This document shows positions 26,001-33,577 of a stretch of DNA of 64,000 nucleotides, in pieces (position 1 is the first letter of the stretch; every line of letters begins with the position of its first letter). A program made the translations under genes and the position numbers. Under the pieces are notes generated by a model. It was not told the origin of the DNA. It searched no databases and saw only the letters and a list, made by a program, of their open reading frames with translations. The stretch is from JBFLVU01 sp964589625 (GTDB lineage: Bacteria > Acidobacteriota > UBA4820 > DSQY01), in NCBI GenBank assembly GCA_964589625.1, contig CAZPSH010000001.1, positions 1-64,000 on the forward strand, given 5' to 3'.

Positions 26001-26183
26001 GTCTACGCCACGGGCTCCGGGGCCGACATTCAGAAACCCCTGGCGGTGATCGTCATGGGAGGAATCGTGACTTCGACCCTCCTGACCCTCCTGGTCGTGC
26101 CGGTGCTCTACTTCGCCATCGAATCCCGGTGGGGGAGAGCGCCAGGCGGGGAGGCCGTGCGGCGAGACTTCGGTGGGGCGTGA
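23076..26183 (+). CDS. czcA: Heavy-metal efflux RND pump (CzcA/CusA family)
   Basis: 1035 residues, the normal length. It exports heavy-metal cations from periplasm or cytoplasm using the proton gradient. The start MDAYFGWILRKRW and PVDAFPDVTNVQVMV are hallmark HME-RND sequences; VVDASIVVAENARRHL marks the TM4 region and the C-terminal half repeats the fold. Twelve membrane segments and two large periplasmic loops are apparent. The ATG at 23076 fits the family; an in-frame GTG at 23067 is possible. It ends the operon and converges on slyD with 9 nt between them. Whether the substrate is Co/Zn/Cd or Cu/Ag is not decided. Confidence 0.93.
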   Translation: MDAYFGWILRKRWSVLLCTALAAVLGVLAWVRLPVDAFPDVTNVQVMVLTKAPGLSALDVEQRVTHPIELVMGGLPKVTQVRSISRAGLSQVVIVFRDGVDPYFTRQVVFERLQGARQELPPGVEPELGPLSTGLGEIFQYTLEGEGFSPIEKRSLQSWLVAPRLKNVPGVTEVNSFGGEVKQVQVVVMPERLVKYGLTLRDVMEALEESNRNAGAGYILKGWEQMYIRGIGLFGSVQDVGAVPLLARDGNPVYLRDLAEVRVGPQVRQGAVTRNGRGETVCGMAIMLRGENSKTVVSAVKAAAAELQKSLPEGLRLDVFYDRTALIEACIKTVTDALLEGGVLVILVLLLFLAEFRTAVIVVASLPITFLLTFIVMSALGLSSNLMTLGGIAFSVGMVVDASIVVAENARRHLSENRDPARRGSILVKAMAEVARPVSFSVLIIALVLLPLFTLQGLEGKMFAPLALALLICLLVSIGVAMVVVPALSSVLLRQVEEREFKGVRRFHEGYLALLRRAMDHPKVTFGAALAVLALSLALVPFLGSEFMPLLDEGSIAVNVVRLPNASLEGSVAVATMLEKRILRFPEVETVVSKTGRAEISEDPMGPEQTDLFIMLKPRKEWKSRRSKSELVEALNKDLAKVPGIRLSFSQPIALRVNELVSGVKSDLAVKVFGPDLSVLKAFADRAAADMGSIRGSRDVKVEQVSGMAEVQVLPDAEVLARHGVRIGAVNDLLEAAYAGKTVGRFLEGDRRFDIVVRYPEGARADLESLASLLIPTPDGGRVPLGQAAAIRVSEGPMQVSRERGMRRVVVEANVRGRDLGGFVREVRERLAPAVQALPPGYFVEYGGQFENQQRAMRQLAVVVPMVLFLILFLLYSALGTSRHALLVLLNLPFALVGGVVAATLFRMTLSVSAAVAFIVLLGIAVQNGVVLVAFFKQLREKGLPLAETVTEGCRLRFKPLFMTALVSFIGHLPMVYATGSGADIQKPLAVIVMGGIVTSTLLTLLVVPVLYFAIESRWGRAPGGEAVRRDFGGA

Positions 26184-26192
26184 GCCCGAGCG

Positions 26193-26687
26193 TCAGTGGT
26201 CGTGGTGGCAGGCCGGGCCGTGGGCGTGGCCGTGGGCCAGCTCGTCCATCGTGGCCTCGCGGACATCCAGCACGCGAACGGCGAAGTGAAGCGTCTTGCC
26301 CGCCAGGGGATGGTTCCCGTCCAGCGTCACCTCGGCTTCGTCCACGGCGACGACCTGGAAGGGATGCTGCGACCCGTCCTCGAGCTGAGCTTCCAGGATC
26401 ATGCCGGCTTGCACGTCGAAGCCGAATCGCTTGCGGGGCTCCTTCACCACCCGTTCGGGATCGTGGGGCCCGTACCCGTCCTCCGGCGCTACCACGAAGG
26501 TGCCCGTTTCTCCCGGCCTCTTTCCGAAGAGGGCCTTTTCGAGGCCCGGAATCACGTGCCCGTGGCCATGGAGGTAAGTCAAGGGCTCGTCGCCCTCGCT
26601 GGTCTCGATGATCTGATCGCCATCGGTGGAGAGGGTGTAATGGATGGACACGATGCGGTCGGGCCCGATGGTTTCGGTCTGGCTCAT
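26193..26687 (-). CDS. slyD: FKBP-type peptidyl-prolyl isomerase, SlyD type
   Basis: 164 residues. SlyD is a prolyl isomerase and chaperone with a metal-binding tail. The FKBP segments YTLSTDGDQIIETSEG and HGHGHVIPGLEKALFGK flank the inserted IF domain (about residues 70-125). The last residues, HGHAHGPACHHDH, form a His/Cys-rich tail suited to nickel or zinc binding, here shorter than in E. coli. AGGAGA precedes the ATG at 26687. The location at the end of a metal-efflux operon, in convergent orientation, may or may not be meaningful. Confidence 0.93.
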   Translation of the reverse strand: MSQTETIGPDRIVSIHYTLSTDGDQIIETSEGDEPLTYLHGHGHVIPGLEKALFGKRPGETGTFVVAPEDGYGPHDPERVVKEPRKRFGFDVQAGMILEAQLEDGSQHPFQVVAVDEAEVTLDGNHPLAGKTLHFAVRVLDVREATMDELAHGHAHGPACHHDH

Positions 26688-26848
26688 GGAATCTCCTGCG
26701 GGGGGCGGGAAGGGATCGCAACCGCCGGCATCGGCGTACCGGCTGGAGGAACCTTCGCTGGGGTGTCCGGCGGGGCCTCTCGAGTCTCTGCCCAGTGGGG
26801 GCGAATCGTCGCGCCTGCGCCGGTGAGGCCGGTTCCGACGGGCTGCGT

Positions 26849-26860
26849 GGAGTATACTCC
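26849..26860. promoter_or_regulatory. Perfect 12-bp palindrome, candidate operator
   Basis: GGAGTATACTCC lies in the 272-nt region between the divergent slyD and quinone reductase genes, 100 nt before the latter. A perfect AT-centred palindrome in GC-rich DNA suggests a dimeric repressor site. No cognate regulator is adjacent, and no clear -35/-10 pair surrounds it. Confidence 0.4.
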
Positions 26861-26959
26861 CTTGGTGCGGGGATTGCACTCCGTTTCGGAAGAAATCGGT
26901 CCGGGCGCGGGTTGATTTGGGTTCCCGCCCCGGTCGCGGGGCGATGTGGAGGAGGGTCC

Positions 26960-27538
26960 ATGAACGTCTTGATCGTGTACGCCCACCCCAATCCCCTGAG
27001 CTTCAACCACGCTGTCATGGAGGTGGTCCGCAAGGGGCTGGAGGAGGCGGGCCACGCCGTCCGGGTGAAGGACCTCTATGGGGAGAATCCCAAGGTGACC
27101 CTGGACGCCCGGGATTTCGGCTCTATCTCGAAGGGACGGACTCCCGAGGACATCGCTCGAGAACAGGCGGAGGTGCTTTGGGCGGAGGGTTTAGTTTTCG
27201 TCTATCCCATCTGGTGGTTTTCCACCCCGGCCATCCTCAAGGGGTGGATCGACCGTGTGTTTCTGAACGGCTTCGCCTTCGAGATCGGCCCCGAGGGCGC
27301 CCGCGGCCTGCTGAAACATCGGAAGGCCCTGGTGGTGACCACCACGGGTGCGCCGGAGGCGAGCTACGAGACGGGGAAGGCCAAGGACGTCATCCTGCGG
27401 CCCATGACCGACGGCACGCTGGGCTTCTGCGGCATCCCGGACGTGGCTGCGAAAGTTTTCTACGCGGTGCCTTCGGCGACGGAGAACCAGCGGAAAGCCA
27501 TGCTCATTGAGGCCGGGGCCCTGGGCCGGAACTTCTGA
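26960..27538 (+). CDS. NAD(P)H:quinone oxidoreductase of the flavodoxin fold
   Basis: 192 residues. The start MNVLIVYAHPNPLSFNHAV and the FVYPIWWFSTPAILKGWIDRVF segment are diagnostic for the DT-diaphorase/KefF/MdaB group, which reduces quinones by two electrons using bound FMN or FAD. The C-terminus includes FCGIPDVAAKVFYAV. GGAGGAGGG precedes the ATG at 26960. It is apparently monocistronic, possibly controlled through the palindrome at 26849. Substrate in vivo unknown. Confidence 0.9.
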   Translation: MNVLIVYAHPNPLSFNHAVMEVVRKGLEEAGHAVRVKDLYGENPKVTLDARDFGSISKGRTPEDIAREQAEVLWAEGLVFVYPIWWFSTPAILKGWIDRVFLNGFAFEIGPEGARGLLKHRKALVVTTTGAPEASYETGKAKDVILRPMTDGTLGFCGIPDVAAKVFYAVPSATENQRKAMLIEAGALGRNF

Positions 27539-27902
27539 GGTAGGGCTACCCCCGCAGGTCTTCTTCTTTGCCAGCAGGGCCTCCCTCCGCTTCATGATTT
27601 CGTTCGTTACCGCCAAGGCCGGCGGAGAGGGGGCCGGTGGCTCCATGTCCACGCCGGCCTCCCGCAACAGGAACACCGGACCCGAATGTTGCGGCCGAAG
27701 GGAGGTGCGGCGTCCCGCGCGTCGGTCCTGGGGGAAGAGGATGCGGCCTCCTTGAAGGAGGGGATCGGGTCGCTCGTCCAGGAGGCGGATCCCTTGCCCC
27801 GATGTTGCGTCTGGATGCAATGGTGAAACTAATGTGTTACATTGACCGTCGAACCAGGGGAGATTAAAGGGGGCCTGTGGGGGGAATGAAGGTGGTGTTT
27901 GA
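27539..27902. other. 364-nt intergenic region, no confident gene
   Basis: No gene can be defended on the plus strand. On the minus strand the frame across about 27755-27560 has high third-position GC and a plausible charged tail (EIMKRREALLAKKK), but has no start with a ribosome-binding site and runs without a stop into antisense of the quinone reductase gene. It may be a gene remnant. The promoter of the following phosphatase must lie here, but I cannot pick a hexamer pair with a normal spacer. Confidence 0.5.
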
Positions 27903-30737
27903 ATGGCAGGGATTGTTGCGGGACGGCCTTTTAAGACTGCCCTACTGCTATTCCTGACTCTGGCCAACGTCCTGTTTCTCGGTTTTCAGCTTGTGGAAAT
28001 CCTCGAATCGAGGCATCGCCCCTCCCTGGAGTCGGCGGGCATCCAGGTCAAGATCCGCGGCGAACACCTCGTCTTGGAGCGGCTGGAGACCTCCGGCCGC
28101 GAAGGCCTAGTCGCAGGCCGGGCCCCCCTCCCGCTGGGTGACGGGGACCGGATTCTTGCCCTGCAGGCGGAAGGCCGGACGCCTGTCGAAATTGGCGGCC
28201 TTCTGAGCTGGATTCGAGCGCTTCGCGAACTCCAGTTCGGCGCTCCCTGGAGCCTTCAGGTGGAAAGGGCGGGGGGCGGGCCGGAAGCCGACAGGGTGTG
28301 GGTTCCGATGCCGCCCGTCGAAGCGCCTTTGGTCCTTCCCTCGCTCCCCTGGTCGGAGCTGTCCCTAAAGGTCCTGCTGCCACTCGTGTGCCTCGTTACC
28401 GGCGTGTTCATCGGGCTCGCGCGCCGGGAGGATCCTCGGGCGTTCACGGCGGCCATGCTTTTCTTGAGTTTCGCGAACGCCTCGCCGGCGCGGGGGTACA
28501 TCATTCTGCCGCCCGGTCTGCGCGAGGCGGAGCTGGTTCTTGCGGTGGGGCTTTTTTCCGGGTGGTCCTATCTTTTTTACCGGTTCTTTTCCAAGTTCCC
28601 CGTCCCGTCGCCGCTGGAGAGGAAGCTTCCCAGACTCAAGACGATTCTCCTCGTGTTTCCCATCCTTTTCGCGTCCTGGAACTTCATTTGGACCTACACC
28701 CAGGGGGTATCCCTGGCGGCCTTCGACTCCCTGGACAGGGCCCTGGGATGGCTGGACATCACGCTGGATCTTGGTTTTGTGGGCCTCTTCGGCGCGGGGT
28801 TCGCGGCCATGGCGGCGAACCTGAAGGGGCCGCTCGGTCCCGACGACCGTAGGAGGCTCGCCATCTTGGGGGTCGGCTCCCTGGGCGTGCTGCCGGCCAT
28901 GGCCCTCTATTTACACCGGGTCGTCCTTCGCGGTCCTGATCCCGAACCGTGGGTCCTTTCCGCGGCCGGGGCGGCGGTGGGTCTGTTTCCCCTCGCCTTC
29001 GCTTACGCCGTGGTCAAGCACCGGGTCTTCGGGATCCGGCCCATGGTGCGGAGGGGACTCCGGTACGCCCTTCTCTCCAAAGGGTTCCTCTTCCTGGAGG
29101 GCGCCATTGTTTTCGTGTCGCTCTTCTATTTGGCCGGCCCTTGGCTGTCCCGCGTGTCGCAAGGACAAAACCCCAGCGCCGCCGCCCTCGTAACGGCCGC
29201 CCTCACGATGGTGGCCATCCAGGGGCTCAAACGGGCCAACAGGAGGGTCATGCAGGCCCTGGATACGAGGTTTTTCCGCGAAGCCTACGACGGCAGGCGG
29301 ATCCTGACGGACCTCGTGCGGGAAACCGAGCAGTTCGCCCAGGATCCCTCGGGATTGGCCAAGCTCGTGCTGGGCAAGCTCCACGATTCGCTGCATCCGG
29401 ATCAGGTCTGCCTCTTCGTCCGAGGGGATCTCTTCGCCAAGCTGCCTCTCCAGGGCCTGCAGGCCAGGAGGGCCCTGATGGCCCTGGCCATGAGTCAGCC
29501 CGAGGATTTCTACTGCTTCTGCCGGATGGTTCGGGGATCTTCACCCGAGGTTCCGCCCGCCGTCTCCGAAACCTGCCCCGGCCCCTTTCTTTCGAGTCTG
29601 TCACGCGTGGGCCGGAGGCTCACCGCCATGGCGGGGGTGGAGCCGTCGACCTTGGACCTGGTGGACGGGGAACCGATGTCCTGGCTCCAGAGACCTCCGG
29701 CAGAAGAACCCGCCGATTTGCTGGAACGCGAGAGAGCCTTGCTGAGGGAGATGAATTCAAGGCTCTTCGTTCCCCTGGCGGCGCACCAGCAGATTCTCGG
29801 CTTCATCAGCCTGGGGGAGAAACGTTCCGAGGAGCCCTATTCCCGAGAGGACAAGGAACTCCTCCTCACCGTGGCCCGCCAGGCCGGTGCGGCGTTCTCC
29901 TATGCCGGGTCCGTGCGCCAGGATGCCGAACGGCTCCGGCTGAAGCAGGACATGGAGATGGCCCGGAGGGTGCAGGAAAGGCTCCTTCCCCAGCGCAGAC
30001 CCCCCGTGGACGGGCTCGAATACGTCGGGCACTGCCGGCCGGCCCTAGAGGTGGGCGGCGACTGTTTCGATTTTATCGAGCTGCCCGACGGGCGGCTGGG
30101 GATCGCCGTGGGGGACGTGGCGGGGAAGGGGGCGGCGGCGGCCCTCCTCATGGCCAGCCTGCAGGCCATGTTGCGCGTTCACGCGGGGGTCCACGGCGAT
30201 GATGTGGAACACCTCGCCGCGGACGTGAACAAGCAGCTCTGCTCCATCACCGATCCCAATCGGTTCGCCTCCCTCTTCTACGGGGTCTTCGACCCCCAGG
30301 GTCGGACGCTCACCTACGTGAACGCGGGGCACAACCCTCCGCTCCTTCTGCGGGCAGGACCGGCACGAAGCCTCGGGGCCGGAGCGATCCAGTTGGAACG
30401 GGCGCCCTCCCGCACCGAAAGTCCGGTGTGGCTTCGCTCCACGGGACCCGTTCTCGGTGTCGTTAAGGAGGGCCGCTACCGGCGCTCGGTGCTTCGTTTG
30501 GAGCCCGGGGACACGCTGGTGATCTACACCGACGGTATGGCCGAGGCCTCGAACCCCAGCGGAGAGCTTTACGGGGAAAACCGGTTAGAGGAATCGCTGG
30601 TGCGCCACCGGGGCTTGGCCGCGAAGGATCTCGCCGAGGCCCTTTTCGAGGACGTGGCCCAATTTGCCGGAGAAGCCCCCCAAGGGGACGATATGACCCT
30701 CGTCGTGGCGGTCGCGGCGAGAGGGGAGGGCGAATAG
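27903..30737 (+). CDS. Membrane SpoIIE-type PP2C phosphatase with PDZ-like and GAF domains
   Basis: 944 residues. Order: N-terminal membrane anchor (10-32), periplasmic PDZ-like segment (about 40-150), seven or so membrane spans (about 155-420), a GAF-like domain (about 455-675), a coiled linker (QDAERLRLKQDMEMARRVQERLLPQ) and the PP2C domain (about 695-940). Metal-binding Asp residues are all present: EVGGDCFDF, GDVAGKG, YTDGMAEA and GDDMTLVV. Such proteins dephosphorylate STAS anti-anti-sigma factors in partner switching; the STAS protein at 39901 could be a target. GAATG start has only a weak site. It is followed by a hairpin and a small membrane gene. Confidence 0.9.
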   Translation: MAGIVAGRPFKTALLLFLTLANVLFLGFQLVEILESRHRPSLESAGIQVKIRGEHLVLERLETSGREGLVAGRAPLPLGDGDRILALQAEGRTPVEIGGLLSWIRALRELQFGAPWSLQVERAGGGPEADRVWVPMPPVEAPLVLPSLPWSELSLKVLLPLVCLVTGVFIGLARREDPRAFTAAMLFLSFANASPARGYIILPPGLREAELVLAVGLFSGWSYLFYRFFSKFPVPSPLERKLPRLKTILLVFPILFASWNFIWTYTQGVSLAAFDSLDRALGWLDITLDLGFVGLFGAGFAAMAANLKGPLGPDDRRRLAILGVGSLGVLPAMALYLHRVVLRGPDPEPWVLSAAGAAVGLFPLAFAYAVVKHRVFGIRPMVRRGLRYALLSKGFLFLEGAIVFVSLFYLAGPWLSRVSQGQNPSAAALVTAALTMVAIQGLKRANRRVMQALDTRFFREAYDGRRILTDLVRETEQFAQDPSGLAKLVLGKLHDSLHPDQVCLFVRGDLFAKLPLQGLQARRALMALAMSQPEDFYCFCRMVRGSSPEVPPAVSETCPGPFLSSLSRVGRRLTAMAGVEPSTLDLVDGEPMSWLQRPPAEEPADLLERERALLREMNSRLFVPLAAHQQILGFISLGEKRSEEPYSREDKELLLTVARQAGAAFSYAGSVRQDAERLRLKQDMEMARRVQERLLPQRRPPVDGLEYVGHCRPALEVGGDCFDFIELPDGRLGIAVGDVAGKGAAAALLMASLQAMLRVHAGVHGDDVEHLAADVNKQLCSITDPNRFASLFYGVFDPQGRTLTYVNAGHNPPLLLRAGPARSLGAGAIQLERAPSRTESPVWLRSTGPVLGVVKEGRYRRSVLRLEPGDTLVIYTDGMAEASNPSGELYGENRLEESLVRHRGLAAKDLAEALFEDVAQFAGEAPQGDDMTLVVAVAARGEGE

Positions 30738-30748
30738 GCAGGCGTCTT

Positions 30749-30767
30749 GCCCCGCGCCGCGCGGGGC
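30749..30767 (+). other. Hairpin after the phosphatase gene
   Basis: GCCCCGCG (30749-30756), 3-nt loop, CGCGGGGC (30760-30767). It lies 12 nt beyond the phosphatase stop. No T-run follows; it sits just upstream of a strong ribosome-binding site, so it may separate translation of the two genes rather than terminate. Confidence 0.5.
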
Positions 30768-30793
30768 GGTAGGGTGGGAGGGGGAGGAAAACC

Positions 30794-30983
30794 ATGGCCC
30801 CCAATCCACAGAAGCGCGCGGCCCGGATCTGGCTCTCGGTCTCCTTTGCGGGCGTGTTTCTCCTCCTTCAGCTACTCCTTTCCCGCCAAGGGGGGTCGCG
30901 ACGGCCGGACGGTCAACGTTCCCGTGCCCGTCGGGAAGGAGGCGGAGGCGGACCGGGTGGTTCGGCACGTTCGACGCGAGTGA
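30794..30983 (+). pseudogene. Small membrane protein gene with an apparent 1-nt frameshift
   Basis: A strong GGAGGGGGAGG site precedes the ATG at 30794. The first 34 codons (MAPNPQKRAARIWLSVSFAG, then a hydrophobic run ending LLLSRQ) use G/C in the third position as neighbours do. After a run of six G (30890-30895) that bias vanishes in the original frame and appears in another frame, which reads GRDGRTVNVPVPVGKEAEAD and stops at 30983. Removing one G gives a coherent protein of about 62 residues with one membrane span. Either a sequencing indel or a real mutation. It stops 6 nt before the convergent dinB. No family recognised. Confidence 0.6.
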
Positions 30984-30989
30984 GGCGGC

Positions 30990-32159
30990 TCACTCCTCCC
31001 GCCTTCCCCATCCTACGGAACGGGGTCCGAACCGGGCGTGGAGGGCGTCCACCGCTCGTTGAAGCGCGCGATTCCGGTCCCTCACCGCATCTTCGAAGAG
31101 GTCCCCCTGAACGGGGGACCGGGAGGGCCGGAGGTCGAAGGCGGCCAAGCCGACGAGGCGCATGGGCTCGCTCAAATCGAACCGGAGGAGCAGCGCTTCG
31201 GCGGCCTGCAGGAGTTCCTTCCACGAATCCGCGGGCCGTGGGAGGGGGGCCTGACGAGCGTGGAGCCGGAACCGGGAGGTCTTGAGCTTGAGCCGCACGG
31301 CTCCGGCCATGAGCCCCTCCTTCCGCAGCTGCTCGGCCACTCGCTCGGCGGCACTCCTCAGGTAGGGAAGGAGGAGATCCGCTCCCACCACGTCGCGATC
31401 CAGGGTTTTCTCGGCGCCGACGCTTCGGGCCTCGCGGCCGGGCTCCACCTCCCGGTCGTCCTGCCCTCGGGCCAGGCGGAGGATTTGGCTTCCCGCCTCC
31501 CCGAGGCGGGCGCGCAGGGACGACTCGGAGGCTTCCGCCACGTCGCCGATGGTGGCCAGTCCCATGGAGAGGAGGACCTCCCGCGTTCGGGGCCCTACAC
31601 CCCAAATCTTCGAGACGTCCATTGGCTGGAGGAAGCTAAACGTTTGCCCCGGCGGCACCACCGTAAGCCCATCGGGCTTTCGGTGATCGCTGGCCACCTT
31701 CGCGACGAACTTGGTGGCGGCCAGACCCACGGACACCGTGAGGCCCCCCGTGGCCTCCCGCACGGCTGCCTTGATGGCTTCGCCCATGGCCTCCGGCGGG
31801 CCGAAAAGCCCTTCGGAGCCCGTCATGTCCAGAAAGGCCTCGTCAAGGCTCAGGGGCTCCACCAGAGGGGAAAAACCATGGAAGACCTTCATGAGCCTCT
31901 TGGAAGCCTCCGCATACCGGGCGAAGTCCGGTTGGAGAAAGGCGGCCTGGGGACAGCGCCGACGGGCCTCCAGAATGGACATGGCACTGTGGACGCCGAA
32001 GGGACGGGCCTCGTAGCTGGCCGTGGAGACCACTCCACGGGGTCCCAACCCGCCCACCACCACGGGACGCCCCCTCAGGCCGGGATTGTCCCTCTGCTCC
32101 ACCGCCGCAAAAAAGGCGTCCATGTCCGCGTGAAGGATAATCCGGGGCCAGACCGCCAT
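30990..32159 (-). CDS. dinB: DNA polymerase IV (Y family)
   Basis: 389 residues, an error-prone translesion polymerase. Catalytic acidic residues lie in HADMDAFFAAVEQ and SLDEAFLDMT; the Phe-Phe pair in the former includes the steric gate. VSVGLAATKFVAKVASDHRKPDGL and the helix-hairpin-helix around KIWGVGPRTREVL follow, then the little-finger domain. No clear C-terminal beta-clamp motif was identified, though GDLFED near residue 355 is a candidate QLxLF-like site. GAGG precedes the ATG at 32159. Monocistronic; no LexA box was found. Confidence 0.95.
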   Translation of the reverse strand: MAVWPRIILHADMDAFFAAVEQRDNPGLRGRPVVVGGLGPRGVVSTASYEARPFGVHSAMSILEARRRCPQAAFLQPDFARYAEASKRLMKVFHGFSPLVEPLSLDEAFLDMTGSEGLFGPPEAMGEAIKAAVREATGGLTVSVGLAATKFVAKVASDHRKPDGLTVVPPGQTFSFLQPMDVSKIWGVGPRTREVLLSMGLATIGDVAEASESSLRARLGEAGSQILRLARGQDDREVEPGREARSVGAEKTLDRDVVGADLLLPYLRSAAERVAEQLRKEGLMAGAVRLKLKTSRFRLHARQAPLPRPADSWKELLQAAEALLLRFDLSEPMRLVGLAAFDLRPSRSPVQGDLFEDAVRDRNRALQRAVDALHARFGPRSVGWGRREE

Positions 32160-32269
32160 GACCGCCTCATGCCATCAACTTAACCTCCCGATGCTAACAC
32201 GCCGGCCTGTGGGCGATCCTTGGTAGGGGAGGCGCCGGAGGAGTTCCCGGAAGCGGGAGGGCCCTCAGC

Positions 32270-32304
32270 CCAAAAGGAAAGCGGCCGCCCCGGGGGGGCG
32301 GCCG
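32270..32304 (-). terminator. Intrinsic terminator after the 115-residue hypothetical gene
   Basis: CGGCCGCCCC (32282-32291) pairs with GGGGCGGCCG (32295-32304) around a 3-nt loop. Read on the minus strand it follows the stop at 32316 by about 12 nt and is followed by CTTTCCTTTT. Confidence 0.8.
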
Positions 32305-32315
32305 TCCAATAAGGA

Positions 32316-32663
32316 CTATCCGCCTAGCGCTTGGCGGGGGTAGGCCATGAGGGAGACATCGAGGGGCGGGTCCGAATCAACGGGCGTCAGAACCTTGCGC
32401 CCGCTATCGGCTTCTTCTTGCACGTATCCGTCCTCGACCAGTTCCTGAATCAGGCCGTCGAAGCCCTTGATCCAGAGAAAATAGCCCGCCTGGTTGTCCT
32501 CCACGGACCAGTCCACGTCGTCCCTGGAGGCGCCGGTCAACGCCTGGAAAACGTGGCGTTCCCACGCTTCGGGTGTGGTTGAGCCCAGTTTCCACAGCTG
32601 GCGGAGCATTTCCGATTTGACGAGCGACTTGCTGTCGCTGACGATCACGCCTTCGTTCATCAT
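32316..32663 (-). CDS. Hypothetical protein, 115 residues
   Basis: No family recognised. The sequence is soluble, acidic and mixed alpha/beta in look (EMLRQLWKLG, WSVEDNQAGYFLWIKGFDGL), without signal peptide, membrane span or Cys cluster. AGGAGG lies 7 nt before the first of two adjacent ATG codons (32663 and 32660). It has its own terminator and is flanked by divergent dinB-side and membrane-gene units, so it is a single-gene transcript. High third-position GC supports that it is real. Confidence 0.75.
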   Translation of the reverse strand: MMNEGVIVSDSKSLVKSEMLRQLWKLGSTTPEAWERHVFQALTGASRDDVDWSVEDNQAGYFLWIKGFDGLIQELVEDGYVQEEADSGRKVLTPVDSDPPLDVSLMAYPRQALGG

Positions 32664-32855
32664 GGTGGGCCTCCTCGGACCGAGATCTTGAAACCGTGTG
32701 GTCCCCGGGTGCTATTCCAAGGCACCGTGTCGATTCTCGCCAGAATCGAGGATGCGGCCCCTTGTCACCTGCCGGATTCGGGGCTAAAATGGACGAAACG
32801 GCGCCCCCCCGTAGGACGAGGTGAAGCCCTGGCGGGGAGCCGCAGGAGAACCCGA

Positions 32856-33299
32856 ATGGGATCCATGACGATCACGTTGACCTTACGAGATGTCCTCCTC
32901 GCCCTGGTGGCCATGGCGGTCCTGGTAGGGACGGCCTACTTCGTCGCCGTCCTCCGCCGTGTCTTGGCGGTCGCGGAGGAGTGGAGGCGCATGCTCCAGC
33001 AGGTCCAGGTTCTGGTTCCCCAGGTGCAGCGGGTTGTCGAGCACGCCGACGAGACCCTCCTGTCGGCCCGCCAACTCATTGTGAAGAGCCAGAGCCTTGT
33101 GGAGGATGCGGCGGCGGTGACGGGGGCCACCCGGTCGGTAGCGGAGGACCTCATCCGGGACCTCGCCGTGATCCTCGGTCCCGTCCACCTCGTCGCCACG
33201 CTGTTTCAGAAGATCCAGTCGGGGATTTCGCGTCTGAGCTCGTTCCGGACAACGAACGAATCATCCCAGGAGGACGATGATGAAGAGAGAAACCTCTAA
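32856..33299 (+). CDS. DUF948-like membrane-anchored coiled-coil protein
   Basis: 147 residues. One N-terminal membrane segment (LLALVAMAVLVGTAYFVAVL) is followed by a long amphipathic helix rich in Val/Leu/Gln heptads, as in DUF948 proteins, and an acidic Ser-rich tail. CAGGAGA precedes the ATG at 32856; an ATG at 32865 is an alternative. The last 23 nt overlap the YtxH gene, so the two are co-translated. DUF948 and YtxH genes are frequent neighbours in other bacteria and are linked to envelope stress, without known mechanism. Confidence 0.75.
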   Translation: MGSMTITLTLRDVLLALVAMAVLVGTAYFVAVLRRVLAVAEEWRRMLQQVQVLVPQVQRVVEHADETLLSARQLIVKSQSLVEDAAAVTGATRSVAEDLIRDLAVILGPVHLVATLFQKIQSGISRLSSFRTTNESSQEDDDEERNL

Positions 33300-33546
33300 C
33301 GTTCTGGTCGCGTTTCTACTCGGCGCCGTGGCAGGGGGGGTGACCGCCCTCCTTCTGGCCCCCGCCTCGGGCGCCGAGACCCGCAAGAAGATCAAGGACT
33401 CTCTGATGACCGCCAAGGACAAGGCCCTCCAGGAGCTAGAGCAGGCCAAGGAATACGCCTCGGTGCAGAAGGAGGCCATCAAGGAGGCCTACACCGAGGG
33501 CAAGGAGGCCTACCAGCGCTCCGTGAAGAAGCACTCCGAGGCGTAG
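33277..33546 (+). CDS. YtxH domain protein
   Basis: 89 residues. The N-terminal glycine-rich membrane segment VLVAFLLGAVAGGVTALLLA followed by PASGAETRKKIKD is the YtxH signature; the rest is a charged helix rich in Lys, Glu and Tyr. YtxH is a general-stress protein in Bacillus with no known activity. A GGAGG site inside the previous gene serves the ATG at 33277 (another ATG follows at once). Operon partner of the DUF948-like gene. Confidence 0.85.
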   Translation: MMKRETSNVLVAFLLGAVAGGVTALLLAPASGAETRKKIKDSLMTAKDKALQELEQAKEYASVQKEAIKEAYTEGKEAYQRSVKKHSEA

Positions 33547-33555
33547 GTAGGGCAC

Positions 33556-33570
33556 TCCCCCGAAAGGGGA
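33556..33570 (+). promoter_or_regulatory. Hairpin that can hide the ribosome-binding site of the response regulator gene
   Basis: TCCCC (33556-33560) can pair with GGGGA (33566-33570), which is the ribosome-binding site of the ATG at 33578. The loop is CGAAA, or a GAAA tetraloop in an alternative register. This could tune translation or be incidental. Confidence 0.4.
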
Positions 33571-33577
33571 ATGGCCC

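Noticed and set aside
27191..27967. 258-codon minus-strand frame across the quinone reductase gene
   Set aside because: Mostly antisense to a well-supported enzyme; only the intergenic part is kept as a possible remnant.
30794..31285. 163-codon continuous frame after the SpoIIE phosphatase gene
   Set aside because: Codon bias is lost after the G run at 30890, and the rest is antisense to dinB.
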